Shown piece by piece: positions 1 through 5,166 of a stretch of 9,366 nt of DNA. The notes below the pieces were generated by a model. The model worked only from the letters and a program-made list of their open reading frames with translations, was not told where the DNA came from and ran no database searches. The translations under genes and the position numbers were made by a program. Each line of letters opens with the position of its first letter. Within the stretch, counting starts at the first letter, position 1. The stretch comes from an uncultured Mycoplasmatota bacterium (GTDB lineage: Bacteria > Bacillota_I > Bacilli_A > RF39 > UBA660): the NCBI GenBank assembly GCA_947645535.1, contig CANSDD010000065.1, positions 1 to 9,366 on the forward strand. Direction: 5' to 3'.

Positions 1-261
1 TTTACAAGAAGGACAGTGCAAGATAATAAGACAAATTCAGATTGTTATTATATATTATTTTATTTATAAAATCACTAATATAAAAAATTCCTTAACAGAT
101 TTTCATTATCTATTTTTATTTTTCCTCCAAATATCAATTTCTAATAAATTTTATATGTTGATATAATTTATATTTTTATTACACTCTATCTCACGGAAAC
201 AAAAACATGTAAACTTTACATTCTATCATTCACTTAACTATTTCATAATAATGTTACCATT
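1..261. other. AT-rich left edge without a convincing gene
   Basis: Past the typA terminator there is no ORF with both a start and a ribosome site. The first 26 bases are richer in G and C than the rest, and one plus frame reads YKKDSAR then TAA at 24-26, so the tail of a plus-strand gene is possible but cannot be identified. A GGAGG sits on the minus strand at 128-124, but the nearest downstream ATG is 17 bases away and opens only four codons. The one clear structure is the palindrome at 207-221, listed separately. Confidence 0.5.
207..221. promoter_or_regulatory. 15-bp perfect palindrome, possible operator
   Basis: The arms ATGTAAA and TTTACAT are exact reverse complements around a single C. 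The core TGTAAACTTTACA resembles the catabolite-responsive element TGTAAACGTTTACA but lacks one central base, so it is not a canonical CcpA site. No gene it would control is visible in the window; a leftward transcript leaving at position 1 is the obvious candidate. The symmetry is seen directly; the operator role is inference. Confidence 0.35.
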
Positions 262-290
262 AAAAAGAGAATACATTTCTATATTCTCTT
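262..290 (-). terminator. Intrinsic terminator of typA
   Basis: The minus-strand RNA forms a 9-bp perfect stem, AAGAGAATA with TATTCTCTT (290-282 with 273-265), around an 8-base loop, and continues into further U residues (264-262). The hairpin begins at the base after the typA TAG stop. Stop codons touching or lying inside the terminator stem recur in this window (mbl, transferase, spoIIQ). Confidence 0.75.
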
Positions 291-2096
291 CTATGCTTTT
301 TTAGCATCAAATTTTTTACGCTCATTAGTATTTAATATCTTTTTACGAATTCTAAATGATACTGGAGTAACTTCTACCAACTCATCACTATTGATATAAT
401 CTAAACAAGTTTCTAATGACATCAATCTAGGACGCTTTAGAACTACTGTATGATCACTTCCAGAAGCACGTGTATTTGTTAACTTTTTGCCTTTTACAAC
501 ATTTACAGCTAAATCATTATCATGAGTATGCTCTCCAACAACCATACCTTCATATACATCAGCACCTGGCTCAATAAACATCACACCACGATCTTCTAAT
601 TGACCTAAAGCATAAGCAGTAGCTTTTCCATTTTCCATAGAAACTAATACTCCTAGTTTTCGCATCCCAACACTACTTCCTGCCATCTTACGATATTCTT
701 TAAATGTATGATTAAGCATTCCATATCCTTTTGTCATAGTCATAAACTCTGTCATAAATCCAATAAGTCCTCGAGATGGAACTGTATAAGTAAGCCTTAC
801 TTGTCCTTCACTACTATGCATATTTTCCATAACACCTTCACGATTACCTAAAGCTTCTATAACACTTCCTACATATTCTTCTGGAACATCTACTTGTACA
901 TCTTCATAAGGTTCACATTTTACACCATCTATTTCTTTGACAATAACTTCTGGTTTTGATACTTGTAATTCAAAACCTTCTCTTCTCATATTTTCAATTA
1001 AAATAGATAAATGTAATTCTCCTCTACCAGATACAATAAATGATTCACTATCATTTGGAACAACTTTCAAACTAACATCTTTTTCTGTTTCTTTCATCAA
1101 ACGTTCTTCTATTTTACGAGCCGTTAATATTTTTCCTTCTTTTCCACAGAACGGAGATGTATTAACTCCAAATGTCATTTGTAATGTAGGCTCATCAATA
1201 CGAAGTAATGGTAATGCTTCTTCACTTCCAACTGTACAAACAGTCTCACCTACTTCAATATCTGGAAGTCCTGCTATTGCAACGATATCTCCTGCTTTAG
1301 CTTCGTTTATTTCAATTCGTTTTAATCCCATAAATCCAAACATTTTTTGAATACGAAATTGTTTTATACTTCCATCAACTCTTATACAACTTACTATTTC
1401 ATTTACTTTTACTTTTCCACGTTTTACTCTTCCGATTCCAATTCTTCCAACAAAATCATTATAGTCTAATAATGCTGGTTGAAATTGAAAACCACCTTCT
1501 TCATTTACATCAGGTGCGGGAATATCGTTAATAATCATATCTAAAATCGGATCCATAGTATGTTCTTGAGTGGTTGGATCTGGATCTAAACTAGAAGTTC
1601 CTGATAAAGCGGATGCATAAACTACTGGGAATTCCAATTGTTCTACATCTGCTCCTAATTCGATAAATAAATCTAATACTTCATCAACAACTTCTTTTGG
1701 TCTAGCTGATTCTTTGTCAATTTTATTTACTACAACAACTGGAGTAACTCCTGCTTCTAATGCCTTTTTAAGCACAAAACGTGTTTGTGGCATTGTACCC
1801 TCATAAGCATCTACAACAAGTAATACTCCATCTACCATATTCATAATACGCTCTACTTCTCCACCAAAATCAGCATGCCCTGGAGTATCTAATATATTGA
1901 TTCTATATCCTTTATAATTTAAAGCAGTTGTTTTTGCCAAAATTGTAATTCCTCTTTCTTGCTCAATTGCATTTGAATCCATAGAAGTTACTTCTTCATT
2001 CTCACGAAATGTTCCCGACATTTTTAATAATTGATCAACAAGTGTTGTTTTTCCATGGTCAACATGCGCAATAATCGCAATATTTCTAATATTCAT
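291..2096 (-). CDS. typA: Ribosome-associated translational GTPase TypA/BipA
   Basis: This is a 601-residue translational GTPase of the TypA/BipA family, close to the family's usual length of about 610. The family binds the ribosome at the EF-G site, is linked to 50S assembly, and matters most in cold or stress. The G domain is complete: the P-loop AHVDHGKTT (10-18), QERGIT (47-51 region), DTPGH (70-74) and NKID (124-127). The C-terminal half carries EF-G-like domains III and V and the BipA-specific end, including RGLIGFMTEFMT and RASGSDHTVVL. An in-frame GTG three codons upstream (2105) was rejected because it would abut the Shine-Dalgarno AGGGAA; ATG at 2096 leaves nine bases. It is a single-gene unit with its own promoter and terminator. 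Confidence 0.97.
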   Translation of the reverse strand: MNIRNIAIIAHVDHGKTTLVDQLLKMSGTFRENEEVTSMDSNAIEQERGITILAKTTALNYKGYRINILDTPGHADFGGEVERIMNMVDGVLLVVDAYEGTMPQTRFVLKKALEAGVTPVVVVNKIDKESARPKEVVDEVLDLFIELGADVEQLEFPVVYASALSGTSSLDPDPTTQEHTMDPILDMIINDIPAPDVNEEGGFQFQPALLDYNDFVGRIGIGRVKRGKVKVNEIVSCIRVDGSIKQFRIQKMFGFMGLKRIEINEAKAGDIVAIAGLPDIEVGETVCTVGSEEALPLLRIDEPTLQMTFGVNTSPFCGKEGKILTARKIEERLMKETEKDVSLKVVPNDSESFIVSGRGELHLSILIENMRREGFELQVSKPEVIVKEIDGVKCEPYEDVQVDVPEEYVGSVIEALGNREGVMENMHSSEGQVRLTYTVPSRGLIGFMTEFMTMTKGYGMLNHTFKEYRKMAGSSVGMRKLGVLVSMENGKATAYALGQLEDRGVMFIEPGADVYEGMVVGEHTHDNDLAVNVVKGKKLTNTRASGSDHTVVLKRPRLMSLETCLDYINSDELVEVTPVSFRIRKKILNTNERKKFDAKKA

Positions 2097-2127
2097 AAAA
2101 TACACTTCCCTTTTTTGTAACTGCCGT

Positions 2128-2157
2128 ATTATATCACATTTTTTATAGAATTGTAAA
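2128..2157 (-). promoter_or_regulatory. Sigma-A-type promoter of typA
   Basis: Minus strand: -35 TTTACA (2157-2152, five of six consensus bases), an 18-base spacer, and a perfect -10 TATAAT (2133-2128) preceded by TG at the extended -10 position (TGATATAAT). The start point would be near 2121, giving a leader of about 25 nt that includes the AGGGAA ribosome site. Confidence 0.75.
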
Positions 2158-2167
2158 TAGTTTTTGA

Positions 2168-2186
2168 CTATGTTCCTAATACATAG
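2168..2186. promoter_or_regulatory. Dyad CTATGT-N7-ACATAG
   Basis: A 6-bp inverted repeat with a 7-base centre lies about 11 bases upstream of the typA -35 box. It also falls almost exactly between a plus-strand TTGACT and AATAAT pair spaced 17 bases apart. It has no U-tract on either side, so it is not an obvious terminator. An operator role is inference. Confidence 0.25.
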
Positions 2187-2230
2187 AATAATACGTACAT
2201 TTCTTTTTTAAACCCACGTTTTTTTCTCAT
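2168..2230 (-). CDS. Possible 20-residue basic/hydrophobic peptide
   Basis: A minus-strand ATG at 2230 opens 20 codons ending in TAG. The product starts with a strongly basic stretch (MRKKRGFKKE) followed by a hydrophobic one (MYVLFYVLGT). A GGAAG lies seven bases upstream of the ATG, a good position for a ribosome site. A weak promoter, ATGAAA, 17 bases, TGTAAT, can be drawn about 40 bases upstream. The ORF ends before the typA -35 box, so it would be a separate or leader-type unit. It is short enough to be chance in AT-rich DNA, and no family is recognised. Confidence 0.2.
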   Translation of the reverse strand: MRKKRGFKKEMYVLFYVLGT

Positions 2231-2459
2231 GTAGGATCTTCCATTTTGAAACCCTTTTTTTACAAATGAGAGATTACATTTAAAAACACACTTATTTCAT
2301 ATTTTTTGATATGTATTTTTCTATTTATAAACACTCTTTTGCTTTTTTTAATCACAATTTCTCTTACTATAAACTATAATATACAAGATTTACGTATCTA
2401 TAAGAAAGATAGGAAAAAATGAAACATATGAATTAAATAATGTTAACAAAACAAAAAAA

Positions 2460-2503
2460 TTTTCTAAAAAACGACATTTATTCTCGTTTCAAAGTTTAGA
2501 AAA
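2460..2503. other. Nested hairpin upstream of the 161-residue gene
   Basis: The outer arms TTTTCTAAA (2460-2468) and TTTAGAAAA (2495-2503) pair perfectly. Directly inside, AAACGA (2469-2474) pairs with TCGTTT (2484-2489) around a 9-base loop, leaving CAAAG as a one-sided bulge. On the minus strand it is followed by seven T residues, so it has terminator form for leftward transcripts, although no leftward gene ends here. It covers the -35 region of the plus-strand promoter at 2488-2515. Confidence 0.35.
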
Positions 2504-2515
2504 AAATGATACAAT
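2488..2515 (+). promoter_or_regulatory. Extended -10 promoter of the 161-residue gene
   Basis: TGATACAAT (2507-2515) gives an extended -10 with five of six TATAAT bases. The best -35 is TTCAAA (2488-2493) at 16 bases, which is weak. The predicted start is near 2522, leaving a leader of about 15 nt that contains the GGAGG site (2526-2530). The same TGATAC string marks the promoters of the transferase and NUDIX genes on the other strand. Confidence 0.5.
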
Positions 2516-2537
2516 AAGTATAGAATGGAGGAACTAC

Positions 2538-3023
2538 ATGAAAAGTACAATAACAATTCATATAGAAGACAAAGAAGATTATACTAGTCCTTATAATAGT
2601 AAAAAACTAAATTCAGAACTACTTTCCTATATTTTAGATGAAAGTAAATCAATCTCCCCTAGTAATACAATTGATTTTGAAATACATAGTCCACATAAAT
2701 TTTTAGATAAAGAAAAAAATGATTTTATAGACATATTACGCTCCAATTTAGGAGAAGATATAAAAGAAAGTTATTTAGAAATGAAAATAACTCACATGCG
2801 TGCTACGATACTATTTATGATTGGTATTTTATTTATTCTCTTTTACACATTTATATCTAAATTTCAAATTGTTTCTGAAATATTTTTAATTATTGGTTGG
2901 GTAGGAATATGGGAATCATGTTATATTTTTTTCTTTGATAATATGCATTATCGTATTAAAATTAGAAAATTTAAAAAATTAGTAAATGCGAAAGTATCAT
3001 TTACAAAAATAAATCCAGAGTAA
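2538..3023 (+). CDS. Two-transmembrane protein of unknown function (161 aa)
   Basis: The function is not recognised. The start is clear: GGAGG lies seven bases before the ATG. Residues 1-85 are hydrophilic and rich in D, E and K, and predicted cytosolic. Two hydrophobic helices follow at about 88-107 and 111-133, joined by a very short turn, and then a basic tail (YRIKIRKFKKL, 138-148). The helices therefore form a hairpin with both ends probably inside. The second helix contains IIGWVGIWESCY (118-129), with a glutamate buried in the membrane segment, which looks like a conserved signature. The N-terminal half opens with alternating beta-type residues (TITIHIE). It is the only clear plus-strand gene here, single, and convergent with the 225-residue gene; both stops fall in one shared hairpin. 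Confidence 0.85.
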   Translation: MKSTITIHIEDKEDYTSPYNSKKLNSELLSYILDESKSISPSNTIDFEIHSPHKFLDKEKNDFIDILRSNLGEDIKESYLEMKITHMRATILFMIGILFILFYTFISKFQIVSEIFLIIGWVGIWESCYIFFFDNMHYRIKIRKFKKLVNAKVSFTKINPE

Positions 3024-3040
3024 TTATCACTTTGGATTTA
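3005..3040. terminator. Shared terminator between convergent genes
   Basis: TAAATCCAGAGT (3010-3021) faces ACTTTGGATTTA (3029-3040) around a 7-base loop: 12 pairs with one G.U in plus-strand RNA and one A/C mismatch in minus-strand RNA. In the minus direction the stem runs into TTTTT (3009-3005), so it should end the NUDIX operon. In the plus direction the following sequence is only moderately U-rich. Both stop codons (3021-3023 plus, 3040-3038 minus) lie in the structure. Confidence 0.7.
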
Positions 3041-3715
3041 ATCATATTGTTTTAATATTTTCTTTAATTCCCTTTTATTTTCTTTGATCCATCTTTTATA
3101 ACTTCTAGAAGATGGTTGATATGCAAAAAAGTCATAATATCCATTTTGTTTTACATTGATACTTATAATAAAATTATATATGTTTCCATTTAAATCTTGA
3201 TAAACACAAAGCATTCTATGATGATCTTCTGTTATAATTCCTTCTTCTTCTATAATATGGTTAATAAGTCTTGTCTGCATTCTTTTTTCTTCCTTTGAAC
3301 CAATATCAAATGTTGTAAATAACTTCTGATTCTTTTCCTTATTACTTTGTTGTGAACCATATACTTCAGTTCCTGTTAATAAATTATAAAATTTAATATT
3401 TGTAGCTACTCCATATCCAATATTACTTAATAATAAATTTATATTTAAATCATAATTTCCATCTAATTTATCAATTTGTTCAGCATTTATTATTTCATTT
3501 AACTGTCTATAATTTCTTCCAATTGGCATTAAATAATAAGCATATACATCTATTTTATCTAATGGTTCTACTTTATCTAATACTAAATAAGGTCTATGTT
3601 TTTCTCTATTTTCATTATGAACTCTATGACTTACTGTATAAACTGTACCAAATACAGCTACCATTAAAGAGCAAATTGGAAATAATATATTTAACCAAAA
3701 ATCTAATATATTCAT
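3038..3715 (-). CDS. Membrane-anchored protein of unknown function (225 aa)
   Basis: The function is not recognised. Residues 5-28 form one hydrophobic segment. The basic, polar stretch HRVHNENREKHRPYL (30-44) follows it, which suggests a single-pass anchor with the bulk of the protein in the cytosol. The soluble part looks like a beta-rich domain: NINLLLSNIGYGVATNIKF (91-109) is a strand-turn-strand with the N-x-G-x-G-x-A-x-N pattern found in many uncharacterised single-pass proteins. The C terminus is basic and helical (KRWIKENKRELKKILKQ). It starts eight bases after the NUDIX stop, and its Shine-Dalgarno GGTGAT (3724-3719) overlaps that TAG, so translation is probably coupled. It ends in the shared hairpin with the convergent gene. 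Confidence 0.85.
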   Translation of the reverse strand: MNILDFWLNILFPICSLMVAVFGTVYTVSHRVHNENREKHRPYLVLDKVEPLDKIDVYAYYLMPIGRNYRQLNEIINAEQIDKLDGNYDLNINLLLSNIGYGVATNIKFYNLLTGTEVYGSQQSNKEKNQKLFTTFDIGSKEEKRMQTRLINHIIEEEGIITEDHHRMLCVYQDLNGNIYNFIISINVKQNGYYDFFAYQPSSRSYKRWIKENKRELKKILKQYD

Positions 3716-3723
3716 ATCATCAC

Positions 3724-4158
3724 CTATTTTATATAATGTTCTAAAATATAATCCATTGTTATTTTTATATCTGGAAATATATCTAATGCTTCTAATTGTT
3801 CTCTAGTAAACCAACCAATTCCTAAACTTTCATCTTTGTTAAGTATTACCTCATCATCGTTATAAGGTATTGCTGCATATATAATATCAATATGCATATC
3901 TCCTTTTAAATTACGATTACACTGTATTCCAAGTGGTCTAATAAAATCATCTTCTCTAGGAAAACGTCTCCCTAATAATTTTACTTTTAATCCTGTCTCT
4001 TCATACACTTCTCGAAGAGCTGCTTCTTCTGGTGTTTCATTATCTTCTATATGTCCACCTGGCTGTACCCATTTATGAAATTTCTTATGGAATACCAATA
4101 ACATTTTTTTTGTTTTAGGGTCAACTACAAATACAGAAGCACAAAAATGTCTATTCAT
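3724..4158 (-). CDS. NUDIX hydrolase
   Basis: This 144-residue single-domain NUDIX protein should hydrolyse a nucleoside diphosphate linked to another group X; the substrate cannot be told from sequence. The NUDIX box is complete: G35-x5-E41-x7-R49-E50-V-x-E53-E54-x-G56-L57, which supplies the metal ligands. Before it, KWVQPGGHIE is the usual lead-in strand. No membrane segment or signal peptide is present. The reading frame extends 13 codons further up to a TTG, but that would place the promoter inside the gene; ATG at 4158 has GGTGAT three bases upstream. It is first in a two-gene operon with the 225-residue protein, and that pairing may hint at a shared but unknown role. Confidence 0.93.
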   Translation of the reverse strand: MNRHFCASVFVVDPKTKKMLLVFHKKFHKWVQPGGHIEDNETPEEAALREVYEETGLKVKLLGRRFPREDDFIRPLGIQCNRNLKGDMHIDIIYAAIPYNDDEVILNKDESLGIGWFTREQLEALDIFPDIKITMDYILEHYIK

Positions 4159-4174
4159 ATTATCACCCAATTTT

Positions 4175-4203
4175 ATAGTATCAAAAAAATAGAACAAAGT
4201 CTA
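4175..4203 (-). promoter_or_regulatory. Extended -10 promoter of the NUDIX operon, embedded in the upstream terminator
   Basis: Minus strand: -35 TAGACT (4203-4198, four of six), 17 bases, -10 TACTAT (4180-4175) with the extended TG (TGATACTAT). The predicted start near 4168 is the first G of GGGTGATAATATG, so the leader would be about ten bases and begin at the Shine-Dalgarno site. The -35 box lies in the loop and arm of the hairpin that ends the DUF421 gene. Confidence 0.6.
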
Positions 4204-4206
4204 TTT
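4183..4206 (-). terminator. Terminator of the DUF421 gene
   Basis: AAATAGA (4206-4200) pairs with TCTATTT (4193-4187) around a 6-base loop, followed by four more T residues (4186-4183). The stem is short and A/U-rich, so termination may be partial. The T-run continues straight into the extended -10 of the NUDIX promoter. Confidence 0.5.
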
Positions 4207-4216
4207 AAAGTCTATT
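4196..4216. repeat. Two tandem copies of AAAGTCTATT
   Basis: Ten identical bases occur at 4196-4205 and 4207-4216, an 11-bp period. On the minus strand each copy reads AATAGACTTT and contains the -35-like TAGACT. Either copy can supply the 5' arm of the terminator stem. This may be a slippage duplication or a direct-repeat protein site; the sequence does not decide. Confidence 0.55.
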
Positions 4217-4238
4217 CTTATTATTTAGTTAACGTCAA

Positions 4239-4973
4239 CTATTCTAATACATCAGTAGGATTTATTCCTTCATTTTTTTCATATACAACTATTTTTTCAT
4301 TGATATCAACAGTAACAAGTAATATATTATCTAACTCCTGGTATCCTTTTACTTTTAATTGTTGTATAAGCCATTCTTCATCTTTATGAATATTATCTAA
4401 ATTATTTTTCATCACTTTCCCATCAATAATAACATTCGCACATAATCCTTGTTTCTCCGCTTTTAATTTCATATCCTTCATTACAATAGGCTTATATTCC
4501 CCTTTTGGTAAAATACTTACTGTCCCATTTGTTTCCATAATTGCATATTCAATTTCACTAATATCAAAATATCCATTGATTCTACATTCCTCTAATAAAT
4601 CATTTAAATCAAATTTTACTTTTCTCATTCCATTTACAAGCAATTTCCCATGTTCTATTAAAATAGTTGGAACTCCCATAAAAAATCTTCTTAAATAAAT
4701 ACTTTTCATTGTTAAAATAGATACAATATAAGCAACTACGCCAAAAATAATAACAGCTACTGTTCCATTGATATAATTTGTATCTAAATTGATAGACATT
4801 TCTGCAGCAAAGTTACCAATAGATATTCCAATTACATAATCAAATAAACTAAGCTGTGATACTTGTTTTTTACCTAACATTTTTGTTACTAAAAATAAAG
4901 TTACTAATGATAATAAACTTCTAACTGTTACATCTAATACTTCAATGGCTTTGAAATCCATATTAAAGTTCAT
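4239..4973 (-). CDS. DUF421 (YetF/YdfS-like) membrane protein
   Basis: This 244-residue protein matches the DUF421 family in length and layout. About three hydrophobic segments (roughly 17-33, 43-58 and 70-88) are followed by a cytosolic alpha/beta domain. Conserved stretches seen are GKKQVSQLSLFDYVIGISIG (34-53), RRFFMGVPTILIEHGKL (95-111) and EIEYAIMETNGTVSILPKG (140-158). The biochemical role of the family is not established. From memory, relatives in Bacillus occur with spoVA-type operons that affect spore germination and heat resistance, so its place close to sporulation genes is suggestive only. The Shine-Dalgarno GGTGAT lies five bases before ATG 4973. A good -10 TACTAT (4994-4989) is present but has no clear -35. 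Confidence 0.92.
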   Translation of the reverse strand: MNFNMDFKAIEVLDVTVRSLLSLVTLFLVTKMLGKKQVSQLSLFDYVIGISIGNFAAEMSINLDTNYINGTVAVIIFGVVAYIVSILTMKSIYLRRFFMGVPTILIEHGKLLVNGMRKVKFDLNDLLEECRINGYFDISEIEYAIMETNGTVSILPKGEYKPIVMKDMKLKAEKQGLCANVIIDGKVMKNNLDNIHKDEEWLIQQLKVKGYQELDNILLVTVDINEKIVVYEKNEGINPTDVLE

Positions 4974-4986
4974 GTTTAATCACCAT

Positions 4987-5157
4987 TTATAGTATTTCTA
5001 AAGTTTTTTTATTTATACAAAAAGAATTATATTTTTTTATAAAATATTCTTCCCTTAATTCAAGTATCGTAATAATATCAAATGCATCAATATTTTGTTC
5101 AATCACTTCTTTATCATTTTTTAATTCCTTACATTTACAAAAAATTAGTTTTTTACA
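4987..5157 (-). pseudogene. Start-less 56-codon open frame, remnant or unusual small gene
   Basis: Directly after the TAG of the transferase gene the same frame stays open for 56 codons and ends in TAA at 4989-4987, just before the DUF421 ribosome site. The translation looks protein-like: Cys/Lys-rich at first (CKKLIFCKCKELKNDKE), then an amphipathic stretch, VIEQNIDAFDIITILELREE, and a basic end. There is no ATG; a GTG at 5103 would give 38 residues but lacks a well-placed ribosome site. The segment ILELREEYFIKKYN loosely recalls the first helix of Spo0E-like phosphatases, but the diagnostic SQELD motif is absent. It could be a decayed gene, a C-terminal extension lost through a stop mutation, or chance. 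Confidence 0.25.
4989..4994 (-). promoter_or_regulatory. Possible -10 box of the DUF421 gene
   Basis: TACTAT ends five bases before the GGTGAT ribosome site, a layout very like the NUDIX promoter (TACTATAAAATTGGGTGAT against TACTATAAATGGTGAT). There is no extended TG, and the best -35 choices match only three bases. An alternative is TTGAAT (5063-5058), 16 bases, TATAAA (5041-5036). Because the transferase gene ends in a terminator, some promoter in this gap is expected. Confidence 0.3.
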
Positions 5158-5166
5158 CTAATTTTT
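5138..5166 (-). terminator. Terminator of the transferase gene
   Basis: A perfect 10-bp inverted repeat, AAAAATTAGT (5166-5157) with ACTAATTTTT (5149-5140), surrounds a 7-base loop. The TAG stop lies inside the 5' arm. The U-tract is largely part of the stem (A-tract to U-tract pairing), as is common in AT-rich genomes, so strength is uncertain. Confidence 0.55.

Larger units (their letters stand above)
2106..2537. other. 432-bp intergenic region between divergent typA and the 161-residue gene
   Basis: The region holds the typA promoter, the promoter of the plus-strand gene, a possible 20-codon ORF (2168-2230), a 19-bp dyad (2168-2186), and a large hairpin (2460-2503). A second plus-strand promoter candidate is ATCACA (2351-2356), 18 bases, TATAAT (2375-2380). 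A third is TTGACT (2164-2169), 17 bases, AATAAT (2187-2192). No long ORF exists on either strand. A small RNA is possible from the plus-strand promoters, but no convincing plus-direction terminator was seen before the next gene. Confidence 0.45.

Noticed and set aside
1..21. Minus-strand start of a zinc-finger protein (TTG, then HCPSCK)
   Set aside because: The CxxC pattern is tempting, but there is no ribosome site before the TTG and only seven codons are visible.
1..26. Plus-strand gene tail ending YKKDSAR
   Set aside because: Seven codons are too few to identify a protein, and two other frames are also open here. It is mentioned only as a possibility in the edge feature.
937..1350. 137-codon plus-strand ORF inside typA
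   Set aside because: It is antisense to the highly conserved TypA coding region, has no ribosome site, and its composition follows from the typA codons read backwards.
2097..2105. GTG start of typA at 2105
   Set aside because: It lies directly against the AGGGAA ribosome site with no spacing; the ATG three codons later has normal spacing and begins the family's usual MNIRNIAIIAH.
2419..2436. Five-codon plus-strand ORF with an AGGA upstream
   Set aside because: MKHMN followed by TAA is too short to support, and it is separated from the real gene by more than 100 bases.
2106..2537. Riboswitch or T-box leader in the long intergenic region
   Set aside because: No conserved T-box sequence or recognisable aptamer core was seen. 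The region is mostly A/T runs, and the mapped promoter candidates leave only short leaders.
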